Below, one piece after another: positions 1-9,150 of a DNA stretch of 25,000 bases. Location: assembly GCA_037179515.1 (NCBI GenBank), contig JAXCGZ010005682.1, positions 137,501 to 162,500 of the forward strand, in the 5' to 3' direction. This DNA is from Halocaridina rubra (lineage: Eukaryota; Arthropoda; Malacostraca; Decapoda; Atyidae). How positions within the stretch are numbered: the first letter of the stretch is position 1; each line of letters opens with the position of its first letter. The notes below the pieces were generated by a model. The model saw only the letters and a program-made list of their open reading frames with translations. It did no database searches and was not told where the DNA came from. The translations under genes were made by a program, and so were the position numbers.

Positions 1-48
1 AGCCACTCACCATATAAGGGGAAAAGTGGCTTATGTATATAAAAAGAC

Positions 49-153
<105 letters not shown>

Positions 154-264
154 ACTCCCGTCACCTATCTTTTTTTTTTTTAGGCAGATAGAAAAGTCAT
201 ATAAATATGTTTACATAGGGTAAAAGGATTACATTTTCAATGTTGGGTATACACTAAGTATAGG

Positions 265-2175
265 CTATAAATTCCCTGGGTTACAAAAGTGCACACAAAG
301 TTCAAAGCAGCTCAGACCAAGGGGTTTGAGATCCTTAAGCTTTGTGCACTCTGTAATGTAGTCTACTCAAGTGTTGCCCCCTTCACACTCACATAAATGG
401 CATTTTGAGTGTTCTGGGTGCTCTCTACTCTCGTAATTCACCTCCCATATATTTCTATAACCAAATCTTATACGGGCAGCAACTCTTATCACAGTCAACA
501 GTAAGCATTTTACCCATTCTGTATTTAGGTCTCAGCCTTCTGAAGTTTTCGTAATGTTGGATCGAACAGGTGCTTGCATATTGTGTGAGTGTAGAAAGTT
601 CTTGCTCTTCCATAATCTCATTATACAACATTATTTTGAACTGAAACAGTGTGGTTATAGATTCAGACACTGAACTCTCAGTTGACATTTTTGCAAGACT
701 GTCATCATTCTCATTACCTACTATCCCAACATGGGAGGGTACCCATGAAAACTTAACTTTGAGTTTAAATTTCGTGCAGTTATTAAGAGCCTCTTGAATT
801 GCAGTCATATGAGTTTTGTAGGAGCTTTTCAATTATCTCAATGATAGAAACGCACTATGAGTCACAGAATATGATGACATTTTTCCTAGCTCTGAAAACA
901 TGTTCAATAGCAACTTTTAGTCGAACAATTTCACACTCGGTGATTGATGACCACTTTGGGATACTCAGTACTTTGTCAAATATTTTCTGCCCTTCAAAAT
1001 TTTCATAAACTATAATGCTGCACACAGACCCTCCTGTGCTGTGTATGTGAGACCCATCAGTGTAAATGCAGTGTTTCATTTCTATTTGGGAAACTAATTC
1101 CGGTAAAGACTTCAATTTCTTCTAATCATTGTTGTTTTTTAGTAATTAGGGTGACATTTGGACTAGATGATAATACTGGAAAGAGAATTCCTGGTCCAAT
1201 CCTCTTACAAAGATTTATTAATCGTGCAGGACGAATCTCAGTAAATAGTATTACTCAATGTTTTTTTGTCTCAATGGTTATAAGCTTAAATATCTTAGGG
1301 TGACTTTGTCTATTATACTGTATATTACCTTTTCTTGGTGATTTGATGATTGTTGGCGCTGACTCCTGCCTTTGCAAATGCCAGCCGGAGGCGGGATTTA
1401 GCTATGTTAACACCAAATATCACCGATGCCTGTTTGATGTGTTCTATAAAAGGTGGGAGGCTTAATTCATGTTGTATATTAATAATTCTGGTGTTCATAG
1501 GGCAGCCAAGAATAATCCTCATAGCTTTGTTTTGAATATTTTCTTAGGGTCTTAAGATGGAGGCAGTCATAGTACAAAGCTGCAGGGTGTGATAGTCGAC
1601 TAATGACCTGACATATGCAAGAAAGAAAGTTTGATATATGTTAATACCAATACCAGATACCCTATTGGCAAGCTAATGGTCTGAGTCTCTGTTGAAACCT
1701 TTCACACAAATCTTTGACATACTCTGTGTGAGGGGGAAAGGGAACTGGTATTCCCAAATATTTGTGATTTTCGCACACCTTAACCATTTGGTTGTTTAAT
1801 AAATGGTAATGCTCTTGCGAGATATTGGAAAAGTACTTTGTTTTTGAATTTGAAATGACAAGACCAATATCTTTTGATGCTTGAGAGAATTCATTAAGTA
1901 TTATTTGCATATCATTGGCAGAAGATGCTCTTATACAAATATCGTCTGCATAACATATGATGATGCATTCATCATTTGGCAGTCTGACAGACTTGAGAAG
2001 CTTATCCATTAAGATGTTAATGGGAAGGGGCGACAAAACTCCTCCCTGAGGAGTCCCCAGTATAAATTTCTTTTCATTGGAAGTAAGATAGCCTTTATAG
2101 TACACTTTTGAGGTTCGGCCACTTAGGTAACATCTAATTGGTTGTAGTAGTTTACGATTTGAAATATTAATCGTC
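265..2175 (-). pseudogene. I/R1-group non-LTR retrotransposon ORF2 remnant (RT + RNase H + zinc-finger tail)
   Basis: This is the decayed 3' half of a LINE polyprotein on the minus strand. Reading 5' to 3', an RT palm shows GTPQGGVLSP (about 2030-2062) and the catalytic YADD (1941-1952). A thumb/linker follows with AYVRSLVDYHTL and RIILGCPMNTRI (about 1480-1600). An RNase H domain follows with YTDGS (1050-1061), an ECEIVRLKVAIEH helix, the CDS aspartate (858-866) and WVPSHVGIVGNE (709-748). The end is a C-x2-C knuckle, KCHLCECEGG (around 385-405), with a stop near 265. An RNase H domain after RT is typical of the I, R1, Loa and related clades and is absent from jockey and CR1, so I infer the I group. 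Frameshifts and stops break it (for example a stop just after the CDS motif and a TAA in the thumb), and it is 5'-truncated before the N-terminal RT blocks. It cannot make protein. Confidence 0.88.
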
Positions 2176-2646
2176 TAAGTTGCTCTTTTGTTGTTGAATT
2201 TTAATTTCATATGATTATTTTGGTTAAACGTGCCATAGAAAATGAGTGCCGAACCAATACAAAAGGCGATCATAATAAAAAAAAAACACTTTGGGGGAGA
2301 ACACTTTATAGGAGATCATAAAAGAAGAATTTTTATCTTGTGCCTTGCTAAGTGTGAAATACTTTGAGATATGTCCATAGATTTATAACTCCCGTTTTCC
2401 CACTTATTTAACGGCAAGCTATCCCATACGTGATTCGATACACTTTTAAATGTAAGTAAGATAGTGTGTATATGAACTTAAGTTTAGTTTATAGTACATT
2501 TATTCTTATGTATTCATGATTTGTCTCTATATAATTATATATTGAAGTGAATATGTAATTGTTAACTTTTATGTATTTTATAGTACGTCTCTCCTACTAG
2601 AGTATAAACATGCTTCTTATTTATTTAGTATATATGCATTTTATAT
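2176..2646. other. AT-rich stretch, nothing recognised
   Basis: AT-rich sequence between the 5' truncation of the I-like element and the SINE target site. I see no coding motif, structured repeat or RNA gene. Confidence 0.6.
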
Positions 2647-2665
2647 ATGCATTCTATTTACTTGT
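2647..2665. repeat. SINE target-site duplication, left copy
   Basis: 19 bp, matching 2863-2881 with a single C/T difference. Together the two copies define the SINE ends at base resolution. Confidence 0.85.
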
Positions 2666-2862
2666 AGTCTCCGTGGCAAAATGGTAGCGTCCGCGACTCT
2701 GAGGCGGCAGGTCGAGGGTTCGTGCCCCGTCACGGACTGAGGTTAGTAAGGGCATACACTCAGGGTAACGATTACATCTGCCAAACCAAGTCCTTCGCAT
2801 GAAGGCAACCGTCCTAGCCCTTAGTAGAAAAGGGAGTCGTGACGTAAAACCGAAACCAAACG
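2666..2862 (+). mobile_element. tRNA-derived SINE with target-site duplication
   Basis: The first 70 bp or so (2669-2737) look like a tRNA. An acceptor-like TCCGTG pairs with CACGGA (2731-2736). A box-A-like TGGCAAAATGGTAGCG and a box-B-like GGGTTCGTGCCCC sit at normal spacing. A body of about 125 bp follows, with no A-tail of its own. The unit is bracketed by a 19-bp direct repeat, ATGCATTCTATTTACTTGT at 2647-2665 and the same with one mismatch at 2863-2881. This is the signature of L1-style target-primed insertion. A T run follows the right repeat. The anticodon loop is irregular, so I read it as a SINE head transcribed by RNA polymerase III rather than a working tRNA gene. Its partner LINE is unknown. 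Confidence 0.85.
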
Positions 2863-2881
2863 ATGCATTTTATTTACTTGT
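2863..2881. repeat. SINE target-site duplication, right copy
   Basis: Right partner of the 19-bp duplication at 2647-2665, immediately followed by a poly-T run. Confidence 0.85.
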
Positions 2882-3346
2882 TTTTTTTTTTTATTATTCA
2901 TTCATCTTATGGTGCGTTTCTCTTTATGGCAGTATAAATGGTGGTCATCATTTCATATATTTTATAATACAAATTATTTTGTTTAGATGTTATTGATAAC
3001 ACATTAAGTAACAGGTTCTATTAGTCACAGTGTGTATATTTTCTAGCATTTCGCTGGTGAAGCTTCGCTCTATGATAAATGTAAATAATAATGATAATCT
3101 CAATGAACTAACCCGAGAGGTTTACCACGAAGTTTACTTTGTTTATCGTTAAACCGCAGGTCGATCTCTATCATTCATTCTGTCACGCAATAATAATGCT
3201 ACCCTACTGAAAAAATAAATTGGCATGCATGAATAAATATTTTCTAAAATCATTACGGCCACATATTTTCAGAAATTATTACAAATAATTAGTGGAGACG
3301 ACTAGTGAAGAGATGCGACCCCATATGAAAATGGGAACGCAAATAG
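2882..3346. other. AT-rich stretch, nothing recognised
   Basis: No coding or RNA signature seen. It leads directly into the GAA/ATT microsatellite. Confidence 0.6.
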
Positions 3347-3389
3347 AGGAAGAAGAAGAAGATTATTATTATTATTATTATTATTATTA

Positions 3390-3436
<47 letters not shown>

Positions 3437-3437
3437 T
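3347..3437. repeat. (GAA)n-(ATT)n compound microsatellite
   Basis: A short GAA run (3347-3361) passes straight into about 25 ATT units (3362-3437) with one CATT interruption. The poly-asparagine frame on the minus strand is a translation of this repeat. Confidence 0.98.
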
Positions 3438-3609
3438 GTAGAATTTTGGAAGAACATTGCTTTGCCCATATCAGTGCTCATGCTCGTGAAAATGCTAGTC
3501 CACACGAATCCCACGCATCTACTAGTGTACTCACTGAACCTGATGGTTTAAGTAGCTTAGGACAGAACAGGTTTTGTTGGGCTTTGGAACTGAAACAGCA
3601 TAAAAGCAG

Positions 3610-3849
<240 letters not shown>

Positions 3850-3862
<13 letters not shown>

Positions 3863-3962
3863 CATTTATGCATGCATGTGTGCATGTATGTATCTATGAA
3901 TGTATGCATGTCTCATGTATATCTATTTATACATATTATTCACACACAAACACACAGACACA
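3850..3962 (+). repeat. Microsatellite-flank module, copy 1
   Basis: After the ATGT run comes a mixed segment (GCATTTATGCATGCATGTGT at its start) running through CTCATGTATATCTAT into an imperfect AC tract. The same segment recurs in the same order and orientation at 4355-4470 with few changes. The pair is therefore a duplication rather than independent slippage. Confidence 0.85.
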
Positions 3963-4255
3963 CGATATTTCGATATGGCTGGCTCTAGAACTAGAGGTCA
4001 TAGTTTGAAGCTTCGGAAGAAAACTTGTTTGCAGGATGTAAGGAAATACTTTTTCAGTGTAAGAGTAGTTGATAATTGGAATTCGCTAAGCGAGGAGGTA
4101 GTTAATGCTACCTCAATCCATAGTTTTAAGGACAGGTATGATAAGTATCACTAAGTCTAAAAATGGAACCGATCAGGAGACGGGAAGATACGAGCTTTGG
4201 GCTCTTTCCCGTAAACACAATTAGGTAATCACAATTAGGTAATCACACACACACA
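3963..4255 (+). mobile_element. CR1-like LINE, 3'-terminal fragment (copy 1)
   Basis: The open frame encodes the last 63 residues of an ORF2 protein, beginning [17 protein letters not shown] and containing DVRKYFFSVRVVDNWNSL, with a stop at 4152-4154. This C-terminal block is widespread in CR1/L2-type LINEs of invertebrates, where it follows the RT thumb. The 3' UTR carries a stem-loop (CGGGAA 4181-4186 with TTCCCG 4206-4211, and inner GAGC/GCTC at 4192-4195 and 4201-4204). It is followed by a 14-bp unit, CACAATTAGGTAAT, twice (4216-4243), running into an AC repeat. It matches the minus-strand copy at 5404-6042 closely. It is severely 5'-truncated and lacks the catalytic domain. The clade call is from motif recognition. 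Confidence 0.85.
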
Positions 4256-4259
4256 CATA

Positions 4260-4265
<6 letters not shown>

Positions 4266-4341
<76 letters not shown>

Positions 4342-4369
4342 TGTGTGTGTATGTATGTATGTATGTATG
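4266..4369. repeat. (AT)n-(GT)n-(ATGT)n compound microsatellite
   Basis: AT dinucleotides to 4338, a short GT run, then ATGT units. It repeats the architecture of 3610-3862. Confidence 0.97.
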
Positions 4370-4470
4370 CATTTATGCATGCATGTGTGCATGTATGTAT
4401 GCATGAATGTAAGCATGTCTCATGTATATCTATCTATACATATTATTCATACTCAAACACACACACACAC
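4355..4470 (+). repeat. Microsatellite-flank module, copy 2
   Basis: Second copy of the segment at 3850-3962. It includes CTCATGTATATCTATCTATA and a final AC tract, but is followed by a tRNA-like unit instead of the CR1-like fragment. Confidence 0.85.
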
Positions 4471-4975
4471 GCCGGGACTTGAACCTAGGACACATAGTTA
4501 TTGTGCCAAGGCGCTACCAACTACACCACAAAAGGTCTAAAAGACAAACCAACCTTGCGCTTAACTGCTATACTAGGAATGAATGTATTCTATCTGTATG
4601 CCCTGTTGACCATATTATAATTTCTCCCAACCTCACTCGTGGCTTCGTTTTCACATTTAATTCAAATCGTAGTCTCATTAGGGATTAACAATAATCAAAT
4701 AAGCATATTACCATATGTGAAAACATGATTAATTTTTACCTCGACCGGGACTTGAACCAAGGACACATAACTACTGTGCCAAGGTGCTACCAACTACATC
4801 ACAGAGGGTCTAAAAGAGAAATGCATTTTTAATCGCATTACAGTTTCTCCCAACCTCACTCGTGGCTTCGTTTTCGCATTTAATTCAAATCCCAATCTCA
4901 TATGGAACCAGCAATAATTGAATAAACACATTGCCATATGTGAAAGCATGAATAATTTTTACCCCGACCGGAGCT
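4471..4975 (-). repeat. tRNA-like SINE units in partial tandem
   Basis: On the minus strand two tRNA-like heads occur, 4742-4816 and 4471-4545. Each has a box-A-like TGTAGTTGGTAGC and a box-B-like GGTTCAAGTCC. Each is preceded by a conserved body (TTTCTCCCAACCTCACTCGT on the plus strand at 4621 and 4844). Reading the minus strand, the order is partial body, head, body, head. The heads are offset by 273 bp and the bodies by 223 bp, the difference being a spacer between head and body. The acceptor arms do not pair, so these are not functional tRNAs. A tandem or dimeric tRNA-derived SINE is the simplest reading. Related copies lie near 6190-6300 and 23490-23640. Confidence 0.7.
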
Positions 4976-5127
4976 GTCTGTCAGTCGCTTTCCTTTGTGT
5001 AACATTGCCTCATTTCTGCCTTGTCCTTAGCCATTTCTTTTTCCTTCGTTTTGGTGTTTTCTCGTGCCATGGCCTTTATTAATGACGACAGTTTTCCTGT
5101 CCCGGTATCACACTCATAAAAAAAACG
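4974..5127 (+). mobile_element. J-family LINE, 3' UTR fragment (J1)
   Basis: Matches the last 150 bp or so of the other J copies. The shared blocks are GCCTTGTCCTTAGCC, TTTTGGTGTTTTCTCGTGCC, GCCTTTATTAATGACG and the terminal CCCGGTATCACACTCAT, followed by an A8 run. It contains no coding part. It abuts the tRNA-like body on the left and an AT microsatellite on the right. Confidence 0.85.
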
Positions 5128-5128
5128 A

Positions 5129-6041
<913 letters not shown>

Positions 6042-6042
<1 letters not shown>

Positions 6043-6067
6043 GTGTGTGTGTGTGTGTGTGTGTGTG
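6042..6067. repeat. (GT)n microsatellite
   Basis: Pure GT tract between the truncated end of CR1-like copy 2 and the tail of copy 3. Confidence 0.95.
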
Positions 6068-6131
6068 ATTACCTAATTGTGATTACCTAATTGTGTTTAC
6101 GGGAAAGAGCCCAAAGCTCGTATCTTCCCGT

Positions 6132-6134
<3 letters not shown>
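6068..6134 (-). mobile_element. CR1-like LINE, 3'-terminal 67-bp stub (copy 3)
   Basis: Holds only the stem-loop (CGGGAAGATACGAGC to TTCCCG on the minus strand) and the two 14-bp tail units of the CR1-like family. GT repeats lie directly on both sides. It contains no coding sequence and is almost identical to the ends of copies 1 and 2. Confidence 0.9.

Positions 6135-6172
<38 letters not shown>
6135..6172. repeat. (GT)n microsatellite
   Basis: About 19 GT units adjoining the 67-bp CR1-like stub. Confidence 0.95.
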
Positions 6173-6174
<2 letters not shown>

Positions 6175-6189
6175 ATATAGTGAAATGAA

Positions 6190-6300
6190 ATATCATTATG
6201 TGTGATAGCAATCATATTTACAAGTGGCCGGGTATCGAACCTTAGATACATCATCAGTGAGCTAAGGCGATGCCAATGTGCTAAGAGATATTTTATCCCC
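6190..6300 (-). repeat. tRNA-like SINE unit, antisense
   Basis: On the minus strand a box-A-like TAGCACATTGGCATC and a box-B-like GGTTCGATACC are spaced as in a tRNA (about 6222-6300). A downstream body, GTAAATATGATTGCTATCAC, resembles the one after the tRNA-like head near 4741. The tail runs into the AC tract (GT on plus). No acceptor stem forms. It is probably a diverged member of the 4471-4975 family. Confidence 0.55.
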
Positions 6301-6345
6301 CCTTGAAGTGAAACTCCTTCAAGCATCGTTTTTAATCCAATGATA

Positions 6346-7560
6346 TTTTTTTTATGAGAGTAACACCGGGACAGGCAAAAACTGCGCTCATCAAAAAAGG
6401 CCCGGGCATGAGAAAACACCAAGACGATGAAAAAGGAAAAGGTTAACGACAAGACAGAAATGAGGTAATGTTACACGAAAGAAAACGACAGACAGAAACT
6501 AGTCAAAGTACAGAGGACCTCTTTTGAAGGAAGATAGGTCACAAGAATTAGGAAAGACAGAAGGAGGAAAAGAATTCCAGAGTCTGGAGGTAGATGGGAG
6601 GAAGCAGTTGCTGCACCGACCAATCCGCGAGCTACAATTCTACACACAGTACCTGTGAGATGAGGCCATTTGGTGAGTGCTACGCAGCCTCAGTAGTGGG
6701 GGAGGGATGCAACTCGCCAAGTCATCAGAGCAGCGATGGAAATAGTACCAATAGAAAAGAGAAAGGGATGATACTTTACGGTGAAGAGAGAGAGAGAGAA
6801 TCCAGATTAGTAGTAAGAGAAGGATCATTAATGAGTCTGACTGCTTTAGATTCAACCCTATCAAGGAGATAAGTATAAGAAGAAGCACCCCAGATGTGTG
6901 AGCAGTATTATAAGTAGGAACGGATAAGACCTTTATAGATTTTAAGTAACTGTAAAGAGAAAAAGTAATGTGAAAACGAAACAGAACCCCCACATTTTTG
7001 GATGAAAATTTTGAAATTTGGATTATGTGATTCCTCCAAGACAAGTTAGAGGCTATATGGAATTCTAATATGTTGATAGCATTAAGAGGATAGATTTCGT
7101 TAGTTTTGAAGACAACAGGGCTATCAGGAAGAAAAGATGGGCAGAAACTGTGTTGGATGCATTGAATGTAACTAAAATTTTAGTGCTCCACTCAGATACC
7201 CTCTGCAAATCGGAGTTGAGAGTAGAAGATAGTGATGCGAGACTGATTACGAGTAGCAGATGAAGCTTGTGAAGAAAAGGCAGAGGAAAAGCGAAGGGTA
7301 GAGTCGTCAGTAAAGGCATGAAGAAGAGAGAAAGATGGGGATTATAGAAGATCATTGAGAAAGATTTGAAATGGGCCAGTGGAAGCATGGATAGATAGCT
7401 GGGTTTCAGATAACAGGAGGAGGTTAGGTAGGAAAGTACCCAAGTGCTGTTCCACGGACAAAAGATTAGAGTTTAGCCCATGTATGGTGTAATAGTGAAG
7501 AGTTAAAGAAGCAGATCTATTGGGAGGTGTAAGGTTTAGGGCAGAACCATTACTACCACC
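6346..7560 (-). mobile_element. J-family LINE, internally deleted copy (J2)
   Basis: On the minus strand, near 7560-7397, lies the start of an AP-endonuclease domain (IHGLNSNLLSVEQHL, then LLLLSETQL). Near 7370 the sequence jumps to the middle of RT, FLNDLL-stop-SPSFSLLHAFTDD, where the usual F-A-D-D of this family has become F-T-D-D. Then come DLQRVSEW, NEIYPLNAINIL and SNLSWRNHIIQISK. After that the C-terminal frames ending near 6640 and a 3' UTR finish in an A-run (T8 at 6346-6353). Most of EN and the first RT blocks are missing. Several frameshifts are present. It shows that J elements carried an APE-type endonuclease; no RNase H is present. Confidence 0.85.
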
Positions 7561-7750
7561 AGGCGTGTCTGCCCATTTTCATATGGGCCTCACATTCGCA
7601 GTGCAGGAGGGTCTAGCTGTGGCATAATAGTGTATGAAAATTTTGGGTGGATGTAAATTTATGATAGTGTTTATTTCGTTTGAATGAATATCAGTCATGG
7701 AGTTTGAAACTTTTGGAATCAAACTAGCCATTGAGTATTTGTTTAGCGTT
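7561..7750 (+). pseudogene. I-group LINE RNase H fragment (second copy)
   Basis: Aligns with the RNase H part of the 265-2175 element but lies on the opposite strand. It has SYGPHIRSAGGSSCG and IIVYENF, then in another frame ISVMEFETFGIKLAIEYLF. These correspond to TDGSHIHSTGGSVCS and SITECEIVRLKVAIEHVF. The first catalytic aspartate (TDGS) is replaced by tyrosine (SYGP), and a frameshift separates the halves. It is bounded on the left by the J2 5' end. Confidence 0.7.
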
Positions 7751-7889
7751 ATGAAAATTACACCCTAAATTCCTTTAAAATCAGCATTCAAATCCTCTTG
7801 GAAAAACTTCATTAAGAATTTGTTGCATGTGTAAATTCAGAAATACAAATATTTTATTGGTATCTTCCTGATATTTGAGACCAAAGACG

Positions 7890-8042
7890 AGGTTAGCAAT
7901 GCACTTGGTGAGGGAGGCAAAGAGAGAAGAGGATGTGAGGTTGGGTAAATACTTGTCTGAGAATTTTTAAATGAATGAAAAGAGGTTTTGGAAGGAACTG
8001 AAGAGTGTGCGAAAAGTTATTTTGGTAGAGAGGATGGGCAAT
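7890..8042 (+). pseudogene. LINE inter-domain fragment (G-like)
   Basis: In frame, DVRLGKYLSENF-stop-MNEKRFWKELKSVRKV resembles the conserved linker (N-x-K-x-FWKE-V-x-x-VRK) that lies between endonuclease and RT in several LINEs, possibly the G type at 10049. It is short and weak evidence. It is cut off abruptly at 8042 by J3. Confidence 0.4.
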
Positions 8043-8195
8043 GGCCTATGCCAACGATTCTACCATTCACTTTTCCTCTGCCTTTTTTTTTTTTACAACC
8101 TTCATCTGCTACTCGTGATTAGTCTTGCATCACTCTTTCTTCTACTCGCAACTCCGATTTGCAGAGAGTATCTGAGTGGGGCCACCAAAATTTAG
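8043..8195 (+). mobile_element. J-family LINE, short RT fragment (J3)
   Basis: Plus-strand piece starting at the RT catalytic block, here AYANDST (other J copies read AFADDST), then HFSSAF. Frameshifted matches follow to the QRVSEWG region, ending near AAAATTTAGTTAATTT. The active-site aspartate pair is mutated to N-D. It is joined directly to J4, which runs in the opposite direction. Confidence 0.75.
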
Positions 8196-9150
8196 TTAAT
8201 TTTTTTTATTCTTAAGAGTGTGACACCGGGACAGGCAGAAACTGCCTTCATCAATAAAGCCCGGGCACGAGAAAATACCAAGACGAAGGAAAAGAAAAAG
8301 GTTAAAGGCAAGGCAGAGATGAGGTAATATCACACAAAGGAAAACGGCAGACAGAAAAAAAACAGTCAAAGTACAGAGGACCCAGAGATATGGAGGACTA
8401 GGCTCTGAAATGACGATAGATCTGCTTTTTGAAGGATGAAAGGTCATAAGAATTAGTAAAGATAGAAGAAGGAAGAGAGTTCCAGAGGCTGGAGGTAGAT
8501 GGGAAGAAGCAGTCGCTGCACCAACCAATCCGCAAGCTACAAATCTCCACCCAGTACCTGTGAGATGAGGCCGCTTGGCGAGTGTTACGTGGCCTCGGCA
8601 GTGGAGGAGTGATGCAACTCGCCAACTCATCAGAGCAGCGATGGAAGTAGTAGCAATAGAAAAGCGAAAGGGAAGATACCTTACGGCGAAGAGAGAGAGA
8701 ATCCAGGTTAGAAGTAAGAGAAGGATCATTAATGAGGCTGACTTCTTTAGATTCAACCCTATCAAGAAGATAAGTAAAGGAAGAAGTACCCCAGATGTGT
8801 GAGCAGTATTCTAAGCAGGGGCGGATAAGACCTTTGTAAATTTTAAGTAACTGCAAAGAGGAAAAATAATGACGAAAACGAAACAAAACCCCCAATTGTT
8901 TGGATGAAGATTTAGAAATTTGGATTATGTGATTCCTCCAAGACAAGTTAGAGGCTATATAGATTCCTAATATGTTGATAGGGTTAAGAAGGTAAATTTC
9001 ATTAGTTTCGAAGACAATAGGGTTTTCAGGAGGAGAAGGAGATAAAGAGATAGCCAGAAACTGTGTCTTGGAGGCATTGAATTTAACTAAATTTTTAGTG
9101 CCCCACTCAGATACTCTCTGCAAATCGGAGTTAAGAGTAGAAGAAAGAGT
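8196..9150 (-). mobile_element. J-family LINE, 3' half (J4), left arm of inverted pair
   Basis: The best-preserved J copy. It includes a 241-residue open frame (8398-9123) and a complete 3' UTR, ending in CACCGGGACAGG (plus strand) near 8224 with a T-run (A-tail) around 8196-8212. It is 5'-truncated after the RT active site. Its sequence is repeated in inverted orientation by J5 (9151-10048). Confidence 0.9.
8398..9123 (-). pseudogene. J-family ORF2 C-terminal region (241 codons open)
   Basis: An uninterrupted frame begins with MQRVSEWGTKNLVKFNASKT and goes on through NPINILGIYIASNLSWRNHI, LLKIYKGLIRPCLEYCSHIW, LLDRVE, SLRRKVSSLSLFYCYYFHRC, SLWNSLPSSIF and SFKKQIYRHFRA-stop. This is the thumb and C-terminal domain after RT in LINEs of the jockey superfamily (jockey/CR1/L2/Daphne-like), which lack RNase H. 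The first Met is internal to the original protein, so it is not a true start. Being open over 240 codons next to wrecked relatives, it is the youngest J insertion here. No promoter or RT core remains, so activity is not expected. Confidence 0.88.

Noticed and set aside
2669..2737. A working tRNA gene
   Set aside because: The anticodon arm is irregular, a body of about 125 bp follows, and a 19-bp target duplication encloses the whole unit, so SINE is the better call.
3320..3336. CCCATATGAAAATGGG near 3320 resembling, in reverse, 7571-7586
   Set aside because: The 7571-7586 sequence is explained by alignment to the I-group RNase H. The shared 16 bp is a near-palindrome and probably coincidental.
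8196..8765. 189-codon antisense frame in the J4 3' region
   Set aside because: It overlaps the true ORF2 C-terminus in another frame and reads through the 3' UTR. It has no family match.
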